From assembly GCF_005233845.1 (NCBI RefSeq), contig NZ_SZQL01000014.1, positions 62,001 through 126,000 on the forward strand: DNA of 64,000 bases. The letters run 5' to 3'. The translations under genes were made by a program, and so were the position numbers. The notes beneath the pieces are model-generated. The model ran no database searches. It had not been told where the DNA came from and saw only the letters and a program-made list of their open reading frames with translations. Below are positions 8,538-17,085 of the stretch, in pieces. Positions within the stretch are counted from its first letter, which is position 1; every line of letters begins with the position of its first letter. The DNA comes from Ilyomonas limi. Lineage in GTDB: Bacteria > Bacteroidota > Bacteroidia > Chitinophagales > Chitinophagaceae.

Positions 8538-8696
8538 GTTTAAGTTGCTCGATGATACAATCAAATGCATATTATGATTTGCTATTTAAGCAAGGGTCTT
8601 GGTCTTTCAATTCCTTCATGGTACAATTAAAAGCAACCAGTACAATCAAATTTGGCCTGGCAATCCGCAGTTTCAATTCCTTCATGGTACAATTAA
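8538..8696 (-). CRISPR. Three-repeat mini-array between cas7 and the kinase-like gene
   Basis: The repeats are 8670-8696 (matches the main repeat but lacks two A bases near the end), 8604-8633 (28 of 30 bases match the main repeat) and 8538-8567 (22 of 30 match, no gap). Both spacers, 8634-8669 and 8568-8603, are exactly 36 nt, the modal length of the main array. The first two repeats share a private change, CCTTCATGG instead of CCATCATGG. In the minus-strand reading the first repeat keeps the ATTGAAAC handle, so a normal crRNA could be made from the first spacer. The array lies inside the cas transcription unit and fills the gap between the cas7 stop (8725) and the kinase-like start (8527). 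Confidence 0.9.
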
Positions 8697-8724
8697 GCTT
8701 TCTTAAAGGTATGTGTACACCAAT

Positions 8725-9813
8725 TCAAATATTATTGTTGTTTTTCCGATTTTCATAATCAAACGCTTTCATCATTTCAATCAACTTTTGTTCTGCTTTG
8801 TCTAAGGCATCTGCTTTTTCTCCTGCTGTTTGAATGTATCCGCCTGCATTAAGTGTAATGAATATTTCTACTCCTTTTAAAGTTTCATCAATTATCGGAT
8901 TTGCTTTGTTTGAATCTTCTTCTGAAAGTTTTGCACGAATACTACCAGCTATAAGATTGGCGTTACCACTAATAGCAAGTGCCAAAGTATCCATTAAGCT
9001 AAATGTCCTTGCCTGATTTGATGTAATTTTCCAATTAACAATAGCTTTCGCTAATGCTTTTATCCAACTTTCCCGAAGCTCTACAGGTGCTACCAGACAT
9101 GGTCCAAAGACATTTTTACCTGCTACCCAACCTTCTGCTTTTAGCTTCTCGATTGTTGCATCTGTCATTTCTGGCTCAAGAGAATTAAGGCTTACTGTAA
9201 ACAATCTTCTCAGGTCTATTGCAATATCCATTACAAAAAGTCCTGTTGCTCTATCTGCGGGATTCAACCATTTTCTTGTTAAACTTCTGTCTGCATTTCC
9301 TTCAATTTGAAGCAAAGTTTCTATTTCAGTTTCATTTAGCTGTTTGCCGCTTGCATCTCTTATTATTACTTTATTATTAGGTCTATCACTCCTATCAAAA
9401 GATCCAGCTTCTCCTTTGTTAGAATCCATACCTGCTAAAAGTGGATGTAATGCTCTCATTGCCGAAATAGATAAAGGGCTTCTTCTTTTTAATGTTCTTT
9501 CTTTACCGCCTTTACCGGCTTTCATCCAGCCGCCGAACAATTGGTCAGGATAAGAAGGATCACAAGTACCAAATACTTCAGCTTCCTTTATATTTTTTTT
9601 GTTTTCTACATCAAAAATAAAAGTAGTAGGAGAAGGTATTAGATTCAGCTCTTCACACAAACTTTCAAGCAAAGACCTCTTAACTTGTTGACCACTTGAA
9701 AAAGGAATTCTTCGGTTAAACTGTGCGTCATAGTAAGATTTCTGGCCATCTGCTACACAGAAGACAGTATGCTCTGCTCTTTTTAAAGTACGAACATAAA
9801 TTGTGTTGTTCAT
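8725..9813 (-). CDS. cas7: Type I Cascade backbone protein Cas7
   Basis: 362 aa. Cas7 is the repeated RAMP subunit that coats the crRNA spacer. The N-terminus IYVRTLKRAEHTVFCVADGQ and the segment RRIPFSSGQQVKRSLLESL (a basic FSSGQ.VKR motif as in Cas7/DevR-like proteins) support this, as do its size and its place directly after cas8. It also has RRSPLSISAMRALHPLLAG and VFGPCLVAPVELRESW. Starts 6 bases after the cas8 stop. The assignment is by position and motif rather than by a diagnostic active site. Confidence 0.8.
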   Translation of the reverse strand: MNNTIYVRTLKRAEHTVFCVADGQKSYYDAQFNRRIPFSSGQQVKRSLLESLCEELNLIPSPTTFIFDVENKKNIKEAEVFGTCDPSYPDQLFGGWMKAGKGGKERTLKRRSPLSISAMRALHPLLAGMDSNKGEAGSFDRSDRPNNKVIIRDASGKQLNETEIETLLQIEGNADRSLTRKWLNPADRATGLFVMDIAIDLRRLFTVSLNSLEPEMTDATIEKLKAEGWVAGKNVFGPCLVAPVELRESWIKALAKAIVNWKITSNQARTFSLMDTLALAISGNANLIAGSIRAKLSEEDSNKANPIIDETLKGVEIFITLNAGGYIQTAGEKADALDKAEQKLIEMMKAFDYENRKNNNNI

Positions 9814-9819
9814 GTTGAT

Positions 9820-11136
9820 TTAGTTTTGCCGTTTTAAGTAAGAATAATCGAATTTTAATAATGTACAGAAGTAAGTAAATTCCTCATTTGTCATCAAGTG
9901 TATTTCGTCTTTAAGATTTTTAAAATAAACCAAGTCTTCCTGATCAACATCATCAATCATTGTAGTCAATGACTGAATAAAATCCTTTTTTGACTTGGAT
10001 TCAAAAAGCTCTTTTTCAACAAGTGTTATACGAGAATTCCCTTTACCAGTATTTCTATACTTTAATACTGCTCTTGCAAGCTCAATAGTATAATCTTTTA
10101 TTTCTTCTTTGTTTTTTGATAACATAGTTACTAACCAGGTTTTGAAGGCGTGATATAATAAAGTATCTTCTTCTTTTTTGAAGCTTAGATTAGATGAGTT
10201 TCCGAAAAAACTTTTTAGCCTTTCCGGCCTTAATGCCTGTAAACCAATGCTGCCTAATTCACAAGCTCGTTTTATATGGATTCCAAAAAGTGACTCAAAG
10301 TCAGAAGCTTTGATCTGGTGATCGGAGCTAAATATTTTTCGATAAACATATTTTAGCTCTGTACCAGACTTAAACTGAAAAGGTACAAAACCAATTGTTT
10401 TATTAGTTTGGCCCAATGAATAAATGTACCCTGTAAATGATTCATTAGGGAACTTTTGAGAGATGCTGAAAAAAAGCTTAGCCCAGTTAACCGTGTTTAC
10501 TTCAACCCCATCGCCATCCGACTGAAAAATTCTAAGTCCTTGTAAACGAGCAAAGTCAAAGTTTTCTCTAAAATCATTTCCATAGGCGAAAGTTAACCAT
10601 TGTCCATTCCAGGTATTTATTTGATTGCCACGCAGTTTATCTAAAGTTGGTTCATTTAGATATTCTCTATAGACAGACCAGCCGTCAAAAATTCTAAGTA
10701 ATATATCTGGCTGATCGAAGAAAATAGAATAACCTCCTGCCACACCAATTCCTAACCCACTTCCAATCCAAGATAAATAAATATCTTCTTCGTCTGAAGG
10801 AATAACGATATCGGAAACCAAACCGGAAGTGCTAGCAAACTCACTTTCTTCGGAAGCCGGGAAACCAATAGCAATACTTGCTTCTGGCTTTCCGGAAATT
10901 ACTTTATTATGAAGATTTAAAAGCTTTTCATATCGTTCTTCCGTGTTAAGCAAATGCGGTTTTTGACCTGCTTTCATTTGTACAAAAGGAGAATTAGTTA
11001 TCCATTGCATGTATTTGGAATGATTAAAAAACATTTTGAAATAATGTTCATTAAAAAACTCTTTTGCAGTAAGCGCCAAGTCATATTTCTCATTAAAAGC
11101 CTCCAAGAAAGTTCGTCCTATTACAGATGCAATCAT
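9820..11136 (-). CDS. cas8: Type I Cascade large subunit, Cas8-like
   Basis: 438 aa. Large subunits recognise the PAM and recruit Cas3; they diverge strongly and have few invariant motifs. The evidence is size, position between cas3 and cas7 with 3-6 base gaps, a central part with SWIGSGLGIGVAGGYSIFF, and a C-terminal helical region (about 320-438) resembling a small-subunit-like bundle. The exact subfamily (Cas8b or a Cst1-like form) cannot be fixed by eye. No frameshift is seen. Confidence 0.75.
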   Translation of the reverse strand: MIASVIGRTFLEAFNEKYDLALTAKEFFNEHYFKMFFNHSKYMQWITNSPFVQMKAGQKPHLLNTEERYEKLLNLHNKVISGKPEASIAIGFPASEESEFASTSGLVSDIVIPSDEEDIYLSWIGSGLGIGVAGGYSIFFDQPDILLRIFDGWSVYREYLNEPTLDKLRGNQINTWNGQWLTFAYGNDFRENFDFARLQGLRIFQSDGDGVEVNTVNWAKLFFSISQKFPNESFTGYIYSLGQTNKTIGFVPFQFKSGTELKYVYRKIFSSDHQIKASDFESLFGIHIKRACELGSIGLQALRPERLKSFFGNSSNLSFKKEEDTLLYHAFKTWLVTMLSKNKEEIKDYTIELARAVLKYRNTGKGNSRITLVEKELFESKSKKDFIQSLTTMIDDVDQEDLVYFKNLKDEIHLMTNEEFTYFCTLLKFDYSYLKRQN

Positions 11137-11139
11137 GGC

Positions 11140-13284
11140 TTATAAAATTTGATAATTAACATCCAAATTTTGTTGTTTTATTTTTTCTACAATCAAACCT
11201 AGATCAGGATTGTAAGCTTTATCTGGTACAATAAAAGGCTTATTCCCTTTATCTTTCAATTGCGGCATATCTTTTACAGACCAGTATCTTACAGGTATTT
11301 CCATGTTCATACGCTCTTCGTAATTGGCATTTATATATGCATCTTTACCAACTTCTGTAATACACACCACAGAATCTATTTCTAGTAAATCGAGCAGGTA
11401 AGATTTCTTTCTATGCGTAAGCATATCAATGGTTATGCTTCCATCTTTCTTAAATACAGCATGTTCTTCTATCCTTAAGAACTCTATTTCAGGAAAAACA
11501 AAATCAATTTTCGCCTGTAGCTCCCTTTCATGTAAAACAGCTTTTTCTGGCAATATTTCAAAAGTTCGTTTTAGTATTGCCAAGTCATAAGGCTTGGCAT
11601 CAGATTCTTTTTCTGGTGGCTGAATTACATAAACACATTTTAAAGTTTTATTGGCAGTTCGTTTACGGTTGATGCGTCCAAACCGTTGAATAAGTGCATC
11701 TATCGGTGCGCATTCAGTAATCATTAAATCAAAGCTTATATCAAGACTTACTTCTACAATTTGCGTAGATACTACTATACAAGCTTTGTTAGAAGTATTA
11801 AATGCATTTATGGAATTACCGTTTTCATCAAGCCCAATTAAAAGTTTTTCCTTGTTATTTCTTTCGCCCCTTTTAAATCGACTATGAATCAAAAGTTTGT
11901 CAACATCAATATAAATTTCCTGTAAACGTTCAAAAGTTTTTTGAGCTTTCTCTACTTGGTTACATACAATCAACACTTTCTCTTTTTTCGCAATTGCTTC
12001 ATCAATAATTTGCCAGCTATCTTCCAAATTCTTGAGTTTGTAAACAATGTGCCGATCATAAGAGTCTAATTCATCCTTATTTAAATTAGTCTCCTGCACA
12101 TTGTTTTCACCTAAAATTTCTTTTATACGACTGTACAAGACAGACGGCATAGTAGCTGTTCCTATATGCACACTACAATTTAATTGGACCAATATTTCAA
12201 TCAGCTTTAAAACAATAGCCTGAGATACTCCTGTATAAGTATGAATTTCGTCGAGAATAACATCGCATCCCTTAATGTCAAGTAGAATTGCTTCATATCC
12301 CTTTATACCAAAAGCAATAGCTGCCAGTTGATGTGGGGTAAGCACCTTAATTGCAGAACCAAATAATGGCTGCAATACAGTTTCCTGTTCATCTTTCCCT
12401 AATTTAACTAACGAGGATGATGCATGTAGAACTCTTATGTCTAGTTCAGGATTATCGTTTGATAAATCCTTGAACAATCTTTTAAACATTGCATTGATAG
12501 ATGCCTGAAATGGTAATGTATAAAATACTCGCCCCTTACATTTACGAAATAAAAAGTCAGTTTTACCGGCTCCTGTACAAGCTACAACTATACTATGCTT
12601 CCTTTCTGATGCAGCATTTATTTCAGATAATGGATAAAGTTTATTTCGCCTGTTAAAAAAATTTAAATTAGGAGGAATAAAGGTGTGAGATAATTGACTA
12701 TCAGTTTGATTTATAAGAGCTGAAGCGTAATGGTCTGCTCCCATTAAAAGTCCCCGCCAAATAGAATAGCCATTCCTTTTTACTGCAACTTTACAATAAT
12801 CAGTTACTTTATCAAAGTTTGATAATGCTTCTTTTCGGCTAATTGTTTTGGTCAAAATTCCAAACTCATCCAGAATAGCTAAAGCTTTAGGTGACCAATT
12901 TTCCCATTCTCCTAAATGATAATCTTCGATGTCGTCATCACTTATTAAATCTAAAAGTCCTTTATTACCAGCATCATACTTTACTGATTTATGATGCCCA
13001 ATCACCATCTCAATTAATTGAGGATGTATATTCTGCTCAAAGATGGAAAGAAAGAAAATTGAACCAATTTCATGGCGATAAATTCGCTTACTACCTCTGC
13101 CAAGTAAAGTTGCTTGAAATGCATGATGGGCTTTCCCTAAATCATGTAATATGGCACCTTTACGAGCAGTTTCTATATCTAATTGCAAATAATCTGCAAA
13201 ACGCATAGTTGCTGCAACTACATGTTCTGTATGCTTTATTAGCGGTGTCCAATCAGGAGCTGACTTTGCAAATAGCTTTTCCAT
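11140..13284 (-). CDS. cas3: CRISPR helicase-nuclease Cas3 (HD + DExH)
   Basis: 714 aa. The N-terminal HD nuclease shows His18, His47-Asp48 (GAILHDLGKAHH), His71 (YRHEIGS) and His97-His98 (IGHHKS). The helicase follows: Walker A ACTGAGKT at about 235-242, motif II DEIH at 345-348, motif III GTATMPS, and QRFGRINR in motif VI. Cas3 unwinds and degrades target DNA after Cascade binding. Full domain set in one chain, intact. It abuts cas5 (1 base between) and cas8 (3 bases), inside the effector operon rather than at its end. Confidence 0.96.
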   Translation of the reverse strand: MEKLFAKSAPDWTPLIKHTEHVVAATMRFADYLQLDIETARKGAILHDLGKAHHAFQATLLGRGSKRIYRHEIGSIFFLSIFEQNIHPQLIEMVIGHHKSVKYDAGNKGLLDLISDDDIEDYHLGEWENWSPKALAILDEFGILTKTISRKEALSNFDKVTDYCKVAVKRNGYSIWRGLLMGADHYASALINQTDSQLSHTFIPPNLNFFNRRNKLYPLSEINAASERKHSIVVACTGAGKTDFLFRKCKGRVFYTLPFQASINAMFKRLFKDLSNDNPELDIRVLHASSSLVKLGKDEQETVLQPLFGSAIKVLTPHQLAAIAFGIKGYEAILLDIKGCDVILDEIHTYTGVSQAIVLKLIEILVQLNCSVHIGTATMPSVLYSRIKEILGENNVQETNLNKDELDSYDRHIVYKLKNLEDSWQIIDEAIAKKEKVLIVCNQVEKAQKTFERLQEIYIDVDKLLIHSRFKRGERNNKEKLLIGLDENGNSINAFNTSNKACIVVSTQIVEVSLDISFDLMITECAPIDALIQRFGRINRKRTANKTLKCVYVIQPPEKESDAKPYDLAILKRTFEILPEKAVLHERELQAKIDFVFPEIEFLRIEEHAVFKKDGSITIDMLTHRKKSYLLDLLEIDSVVCITEVGKDAYINANYEERMNMEIPVRYWSVKDMPQLKDKGNKPFIVPDKAYNPDLGLIVEKIKQQNLDVNYQIL

Positions 13285-13285
13285 T

Positions 13286-13882
13286 TTAAAATTCTTTTAC
13301 TGGAGTGCCAACTATCTTAAGCCAGCCGTACATTGGATTGTTATTATCAAATCTGTTATAACCTACTAAAAAAGATTTGTCTGTCTTTTCAAATACAAGT
13401 TCAAAACCTGCAAATTTTTCATCGTCAGAATTAAATGCTCGCTTGTCAGTTTCTATTATTTCCTCTGGATAAAGTATGTCTTCATTACGACATAAACATA
13501 TATGCTGCTTGAAAGCTGCTTCAGCAAATTGTTGTTCTTCAAAAGCTAAAAGCAGAGTTGGGTTAATTAATATTCCTCTGATTATTATTGCAGTGTTCCT
13601 TTCAAAAAGAATCGTTTTATTGCCCTTTTGCTTAGTAGAGTTCCAACCCCTTGTTTGTATCTGCTCTTGTTGTGAACTTACCTGTTCATATGATAATCTG
13701 TTAGATTTAATTCTATATATTCCGAAAGGCTCGTTGAGCAGTTCGGGGAATAGCTTTCGTTCAATACCAGCTAATATACTTTGAGTTAGAAATTGCTGGC
13801 TAAAAGTTTCGCTATCTCTTACCGCCGTCCAAGGTTTGATAAAACCAAACGGACCTGAATATTTTACTACATAATAGTTCAT
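13286..13882 (-). CDS. cas5: Cascade subunit Cas5
   Basis: 198 aa from ATG at 13882; an upstream TTG at 13888 is possible. The N-terminal segment NYYVVKYSGPFGFIKPWTAV is typical of Cas5 RAMP proteins (YYV.KY.GPF.F..P), followed by RDSETFSQQFLTQSILAGIE. Cas5 binds the 5' handle of the crRNA and links it to the large subunit. Lies between cas6 and cas3 with gaps of 6 and 1 bases. Confidence 0.88.
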   Translation of the reverse strand: MNYYVVKYSGPFGFIKPWTAVRDSETFSQQFLTQSILAGIERKLFPELLNEPFGIYRIKSNRLSYEQVSSQQEQIQTRGWNSTKQKGNKTILFERNTAIIIRGILINPTLLLAFEEQQFAEAAFKQHICLCRNEDILYPEEIIETDKRAFNSDDEKFAGFELVFEKTDKSFLVGYNRFDNNNPMYGWLKIVGTPVKEF

Positions 13883-13888
13883 AAACAA

Positions 13889-14548
13889 TTATTTTAAAGC
13901 GCCAAAGCCAATTCCCGTGCTATTCCCAATGCCTACGTTCCATGCAAAGGCAATTTGTTCGGGTGTTCCCTTAACAATGACCGGACATATATTCACCCGA
14001 TTGCCAACGTTGTTATAATGGATGATTTTTATTTGAGGATTAGAATAGCTTTCATCAAATCTTATACTGATACCTTCGGTCGGCAGAGAGCTTGCACTCA
14101 ATTTCTTCTTTATCGTCTCTGTAAGGAACTTATTGGATTCGCTGCTATCGTAAGTGAAATGCTTTTCCTTATTATTCAATCTTCTCTTTATAAAAACCGG
14201 ACTTGCAACCGTAAACCTTTCTTCATTTCCAAAAGCCCTATTTTCAGCAATTTGTATATCATATATACTCGCTCCAAAGCAAACACTTGGATCGTCTAAA
14301 ATGCCTTTGACAATTTGTTTAATTAGAGATTCGTCATAAGCACTTACAAAAAAATAAGAATCTCTTGTCAGATTAATGCCTTTTGGTTTAGCTTCCACAT
14401 TTTGTAGCCACGAAAAAGAATAAAGGCTTAAAGCCTCATGTTCATCATTATTTGCACCTATCCATTTATGTAATGCACCTGTTAGAAAAGGCTGGTAGTT
14501 GAACGGAATAAGCTCTTTGTTTCTCGTTAGTTTTAAATATAATCTCAT
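13889..14548 (-). CDS. cas6: CRISPR RNA endoribonuclease Cas6
   Basis: 219 aa, two RAMP folds. The N-terminus MRLYLKLTRN continues IPFNYQPFLTGALHKWIG with His27 as the likely catalytic base, and the C-terminus carries the glycine-rich loop GIGNSTGIGFG (about 205-216) that defines the family. Cas6 cuts within the repeat and leaves the 8-nt ATTGAAAC handle. First gene of the effector operon, so transcription of cas6 to cas7 and possibly the mini-array should start upstream of 14548. Confidence 0.95.
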   Translation of the reverse strand: MRLYLKLTRNKELIPFNYQPFLTGALHKWIGANNDEHEALSLYSFSWLQNVEAKPKGINLTRDSYFFVSAYDESLIKQIVKGILDDPSVCFGASIYDIQIAENRAFGNEERFTVASPVFIKRRLNNKEKHFTYDSSESNKFLTETIKKKLSASSLPTEGISIRFDESYSNPQIKIIHYNNVGNRVNICPVIVKGTPEQIAFAWNVGIGNSTGIGFGALK

Positions 14549-14784
14549 ATTATCGGTTATTAAGCCAGTTGTTCCTTATTTCTTAAGTTAGAGTTGCTAT
14601 CTGTGTATGCGCCGAATCGCATGGACAGGTAGGTTGGTTCCTATAAAAATTTTATCTTCGTTTTCAAATATATGCCAATATTAAAAATAGTAAAAGAACT
14701 TGCCCGATTATGGAATTGAAAAATATTTAAAATCGTTAAGCTTCAATTGACCCATTTTCGGGCATTTTATAATTCCGACTGTAT
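14549..14784. promoter_or_regulatory. Divergent promoter region of the cas operon and DUF6934-like gene
   Basis: 236 AT-rich bases between two divergent units. On the minus strand a TAnnTTTG word (plus-strand complement at 14665-14672) could be the -7 element of the cas6 operon, leaving a leader of about 115 bases. A clear TTTG -33 element at the right distance is not visible, so this is tentative. Confidence 0.35.
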
Positions 14785-15234
14785 ATGAATCAACCTTTTT
14801 ACACCTTTTATTCTTCCAATCAAGCTTTACTGTTCGACTTTTCAAGTATTGGTAAAAACATTATTTCCAAAGCCGTAATTTATACAAGGACAGATATACC
14901 AGACCTTTATACTCTTGCCTTAGTTGATGTTTATAATGATGGCACATTTGATGATATTGTCGTTAGTGATAATGGCGATATGGTGAAAATTTTAGTTACA
15001 GTTTTTAAAACACTTTCTGTTTTCTTCACTCATTATCCAAATGCGGCTGTTGCTTTTTCAGGAAGCACACCTGCCAGAACGCGCTTATATCGTATAGCTA
15101 TCTCGCATGAATTAGATAACATAACTAAAGTATATGATATTTGGGGAATTAACAATAATAGCTTTCAGCCTTTTCGAAGAAATACGCCCTATACGGGTTT
15201 CCTGATTTCACTCAAAAACATTAATATTGCATAA
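14785..15234 (+). CDS. DUF6934-like hypothetical protein
   Basis: 149 aa, soluble. It starts MNQPFYTFYSSNQALLFDF and has FSGSTPARTRLYRIAISHEL at about 98-115, a motif (FSGS.PARTRLY) that I associate with a widespread Bacteroidota family of unknown function (DUF6934). A small basic gene follows after 12 bases, apparently co-transcribed. The two-gene layout and location beside a CRISPR locus are reminiscent of toxin-antitoxin units, but no catalytic motif is visible. Confidence 0.6.
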   Translation: MNQPFYTFYSSNQALLFDFSSIGKNIISKAVIYTRTDIPDLYTLALVDVYNDGTFDDIVVSDNGDMVKILVTVFKTLSVFFTHYPNAAVAFSGSTPARTRLYRIAISHELDNITKVYDIWGINNNSFQPFRRNTPYTGFLISLKNINIA

Positions 15235-15246
15235 AGCAGCATAAGT

Positions 15247-15405
15247 ATGTCTAACTTGATTAAATCAAACAAAAAAACATCACCCAAAACCTCTGGCCGT
15301 TTCTCTACGGCGGAAGAAGCTGCATTGGCAAAAAATAAAGAGTTGGTGGAGCATATAAAAAAGATTGGTTTACAAATTAAAAGAGCTGACTCCTCAGCTA
15401 AATAA
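15247..15405 (+). CDS. Small basic protein, partner of the DUF6934-like gene
   Basis: 52 aa, below usual gene-calling size. Starts MSNLIKSNKKTSPKTSGRFS and continues with a charged helix (AEEAALAKNKELVEHIKKIG). It starts 12 bases after the upstream gene on the same strand. Its end overlaps the stop of the cas6 fragment on the other strand by 8 bases. Composition is lysine-rich with a disordered start, as seen in small DNA-binding or antitoxin proteins; the function is unknown. Confidence 0.65.
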   Translation: MSNLIKSNKKTSPKTSGRFSTAEEAALAKNKELVEHIKKIGLQIKRADSSAK

Positions 15406-15652
15406 ATTCATTTAATTCCATTATCTCCTGAGATTTTGATTTATAATTATCAAAAGGCATTTGTATATCCGAAAAAGTAAACAGTTTAAAATGCTTATTG
15501 CCAGTAGTATAGCCTTCATTGTGCAGGAAATGCGCAAACTGGCTATCCGCACGCTCAATAATTTTATAAATAGCTGCTGACAGTGGATAGCTATAATTGA
15601 AAGTGAGCAACGGTCTTTTTTCCAGTGTATGTAGTGCAAGCTTAAAACACAT
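15398..15652 (-). pseudogene. N-terminal fragment of a second Cas6
   Basis: 84 residues from the ATG at 15652: MCFKLALHTLEKRPLLTFNY, then SYPLSAAIYKIIERADSQFA, HFLHNEGYTTGNKHFKLFTF and SDIQMPF. This is the first RAMP fold of Bacteroidota Cas6 proteins (NY.YPLSAAIYKII..A...FA.FLH..GY...K.FKLFTFS). The reading frame stops soon after, about 150 residues short of a complete Cas6, and the C-terminal glycine-rich loop is absent. It differs from the complete cas6 at 13889-14548. The frame is open upstream to 15811, but that part is not Cas6-like. Probably the residue of a second CRISPR locus. Confidence 0.8.
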
Positions 15653-15804
15653 TAGGGTTGTGCTTTGGTTTTCTGATTCGCTAATATAGTTAGTAAATGA
15701 ATATAGCCAACTTTTTTTCTTTTTTATAAACAACATCGAGTCGTTCATCTGCGCCTTATTAAACCCGTAGGTCTGTTTCAAAGGCGCTGCTGCAAATAGA
15801 TTAG

Positions 15805-16500
15805 TTAGCATGCTCCTGTTGCTACCACCCGCATGCCCGTAGCTTTAAACTGTTCAATTGTATTACCACCTTTCCCTGCCTGCATCTTGAGCAATAGTAA
15901 ATAGCTCGATGCCCATGTAGGTGGGGTGTATAGCAGTTCAAAGCTGAAAGCATCACCGTTTAAAGGTATCCACTCAGTTGCCTGTGAAGCGGTTTCCTGT
16001 CGGTTGCCGTCCTTGTTTAGCCATATTGCCGTCAGTTCCATAAAATAGCTGTCTGCATGGAGGCTGTCAGTAAATTGTACGGTTGCTGCGGTTTGCAAAA
16101 CAACCATTAATTGCCTCCTTTTAAAGGTGGTAGTGAACAACGGTATGGTAGTTAGTTGCTGTAGCGGGTAAGCGGCATTCATCTCCAGCCCGTTTAAGCA
16201 CGCTATTAGATAGGGGATCGTCATAACTTCCGCCTTGAACATCCTGCTCAGCATTACCTGCCACAAATCTTTTTGCTTAAAAGGTCCGCATAGCTTTTTA
16301 AACGCCTGGTGCAGGCAGCGGGCTGTTTGAGTTACCGTAGCGGCATTGGCCGCATTTTGTTTCAGAATATTATTGATGGTAGCTTTGGTATGTGTACCTC
16401 TGGGCAGTCGTACATGCGTGCCGTAAGTCTTACTGTTTACAAACACGAGGTTGCCGATTTTACCCTGCAGTTCTACAAGATTAAATTTAATTTTTGCCAT
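15805..16500 (-). CDS. Hypothetical protein, Bacteroidota-type
   Basis: 231 aa, cytoplasmic, no signal peptide. Starts MAKIKFNLVELQGKIGNLVF, then VNSKTYGTHVRLPRGTHTKA. The pattern QGKIGNLVFVN...YGTHVR is one I have seen in uncharacterised Bacteroidetes proteins. The C-terminal half (about 110-231) looks like beta-strands with aromatic residues. Function unknown. Lies alone, 150 bases upstream of the cas6 fragment. Confidence 0.6.
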   Translation of the reverse strand: MAKIKFNLVELQGKIGNLVFVNSKTYGTHVRLPRGTHTKATINNILKQNAANAATVTQTARCLHQAFKKLCGPFKQKDLWQVMLSRMFKAEVMTIPYLIACLNGLEMNAAYPLQQLTTIPLFTTTFKRRQLMVVLQTAATVQFTDSLHADSYFMELTAIWLNKDGNRQETASQATEWIPLNGDAFSFELLYTPPTWASSYLLLLKMQAGKGGNTIEQFKATGMRVVATGAC

Positions 16501-16908
16501 ACACGGCAGTATTTATTATTTATTGTATCTTAATGCCGCTAATACAAGCAGTGCCTGCACTTCGCCACAAATTACAACTTTTATAACCGCTGCAATCAGG
16601 CATATAGCTACCTTATAGGAACCTTACAGGCACCTTACAGGAATGTTACGCTGTAGTACATGCAATAAGAAGCCGGCTAATAAGTAAGAAGCTCTTTAGG
16701 ATGTTAAGAACAGGATGCCATTACATGATGAAGAGCTAAGCGATGTAAGGTTTACCCGGTGCGCTGTATTCTTCTGTGACTAACGCTAATGATGCTGTGG
16801 TTCCGTTATTTATTTTTTAATCAGCCTGTGGCTAAAACGTATATAGACATGCTGATACAGCAGCAATCTTTAAATAGTGAAAGGTTTTACCTGTTTAAGC
16901 AAAATGGC
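16501..16908. other. Gene-free stretch with short tandem repeats
   Basis: No gene recognised. At 16611-16643 three 11-bp units follow each other (CCTTATAGGAA, CCTTACAGGCA, CCTTACAGGAA). Each contains the palindrome CCT-N3-AGG, so equal faces of the helix recur every turn. A short open frame at 16789-16989 has no protein-like features beyond its length and overlaps the small membrane gene on the other strand. Confidence 0.5.
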
Positions 16909-17085
16909 TTACTCCTGCTCCCACGAGGTGAGTTGATAGTAAGTGGGCCGTGCTTTTCTCTTGCTGCCAAAGACCTTCTCTGTGAGTAGGTTGAAGGCTA
17001 AAACGGTTAATACCACCACGAAGAATATAGGCAGCAGGATTAAATAGAGTAACGATTTGCCGTATCGGTTAACATAAAGCTGCAT
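16909..17085 (-). CDS. Small single-pass membrane protein
   Basis: 58 aa. Starts MQLYVNRYGKSLLYLILLPI, continues FFVVVLTVLAFNLL and ends in a charged tail with KVFGSKRKARP. Residues 12-34 form one transmembrane segment with positive charges on both sides. No family recognised. Codon pattern and the clear TM-plus-tail design support a real gene, but the region is otherwise gene-poor. Confidence 0.5.
   Translation of the reverse strand: MQLYVNRYGKSLLYLILLPIFFVVVLTVLAFNLLTEKVFGSKRKARPTYYQLTSWEQE

Noticed and set aside
8556-8566. TACAATCAAAT also occurs in the mini-array spacer (8641-8651), suggesting that the guide targets the kinase promoter
   Set aside because: The match is distal to the seed, and the site proved to be part of the degenerate third repeat, whose sequence resembles that spacer segment by chance.
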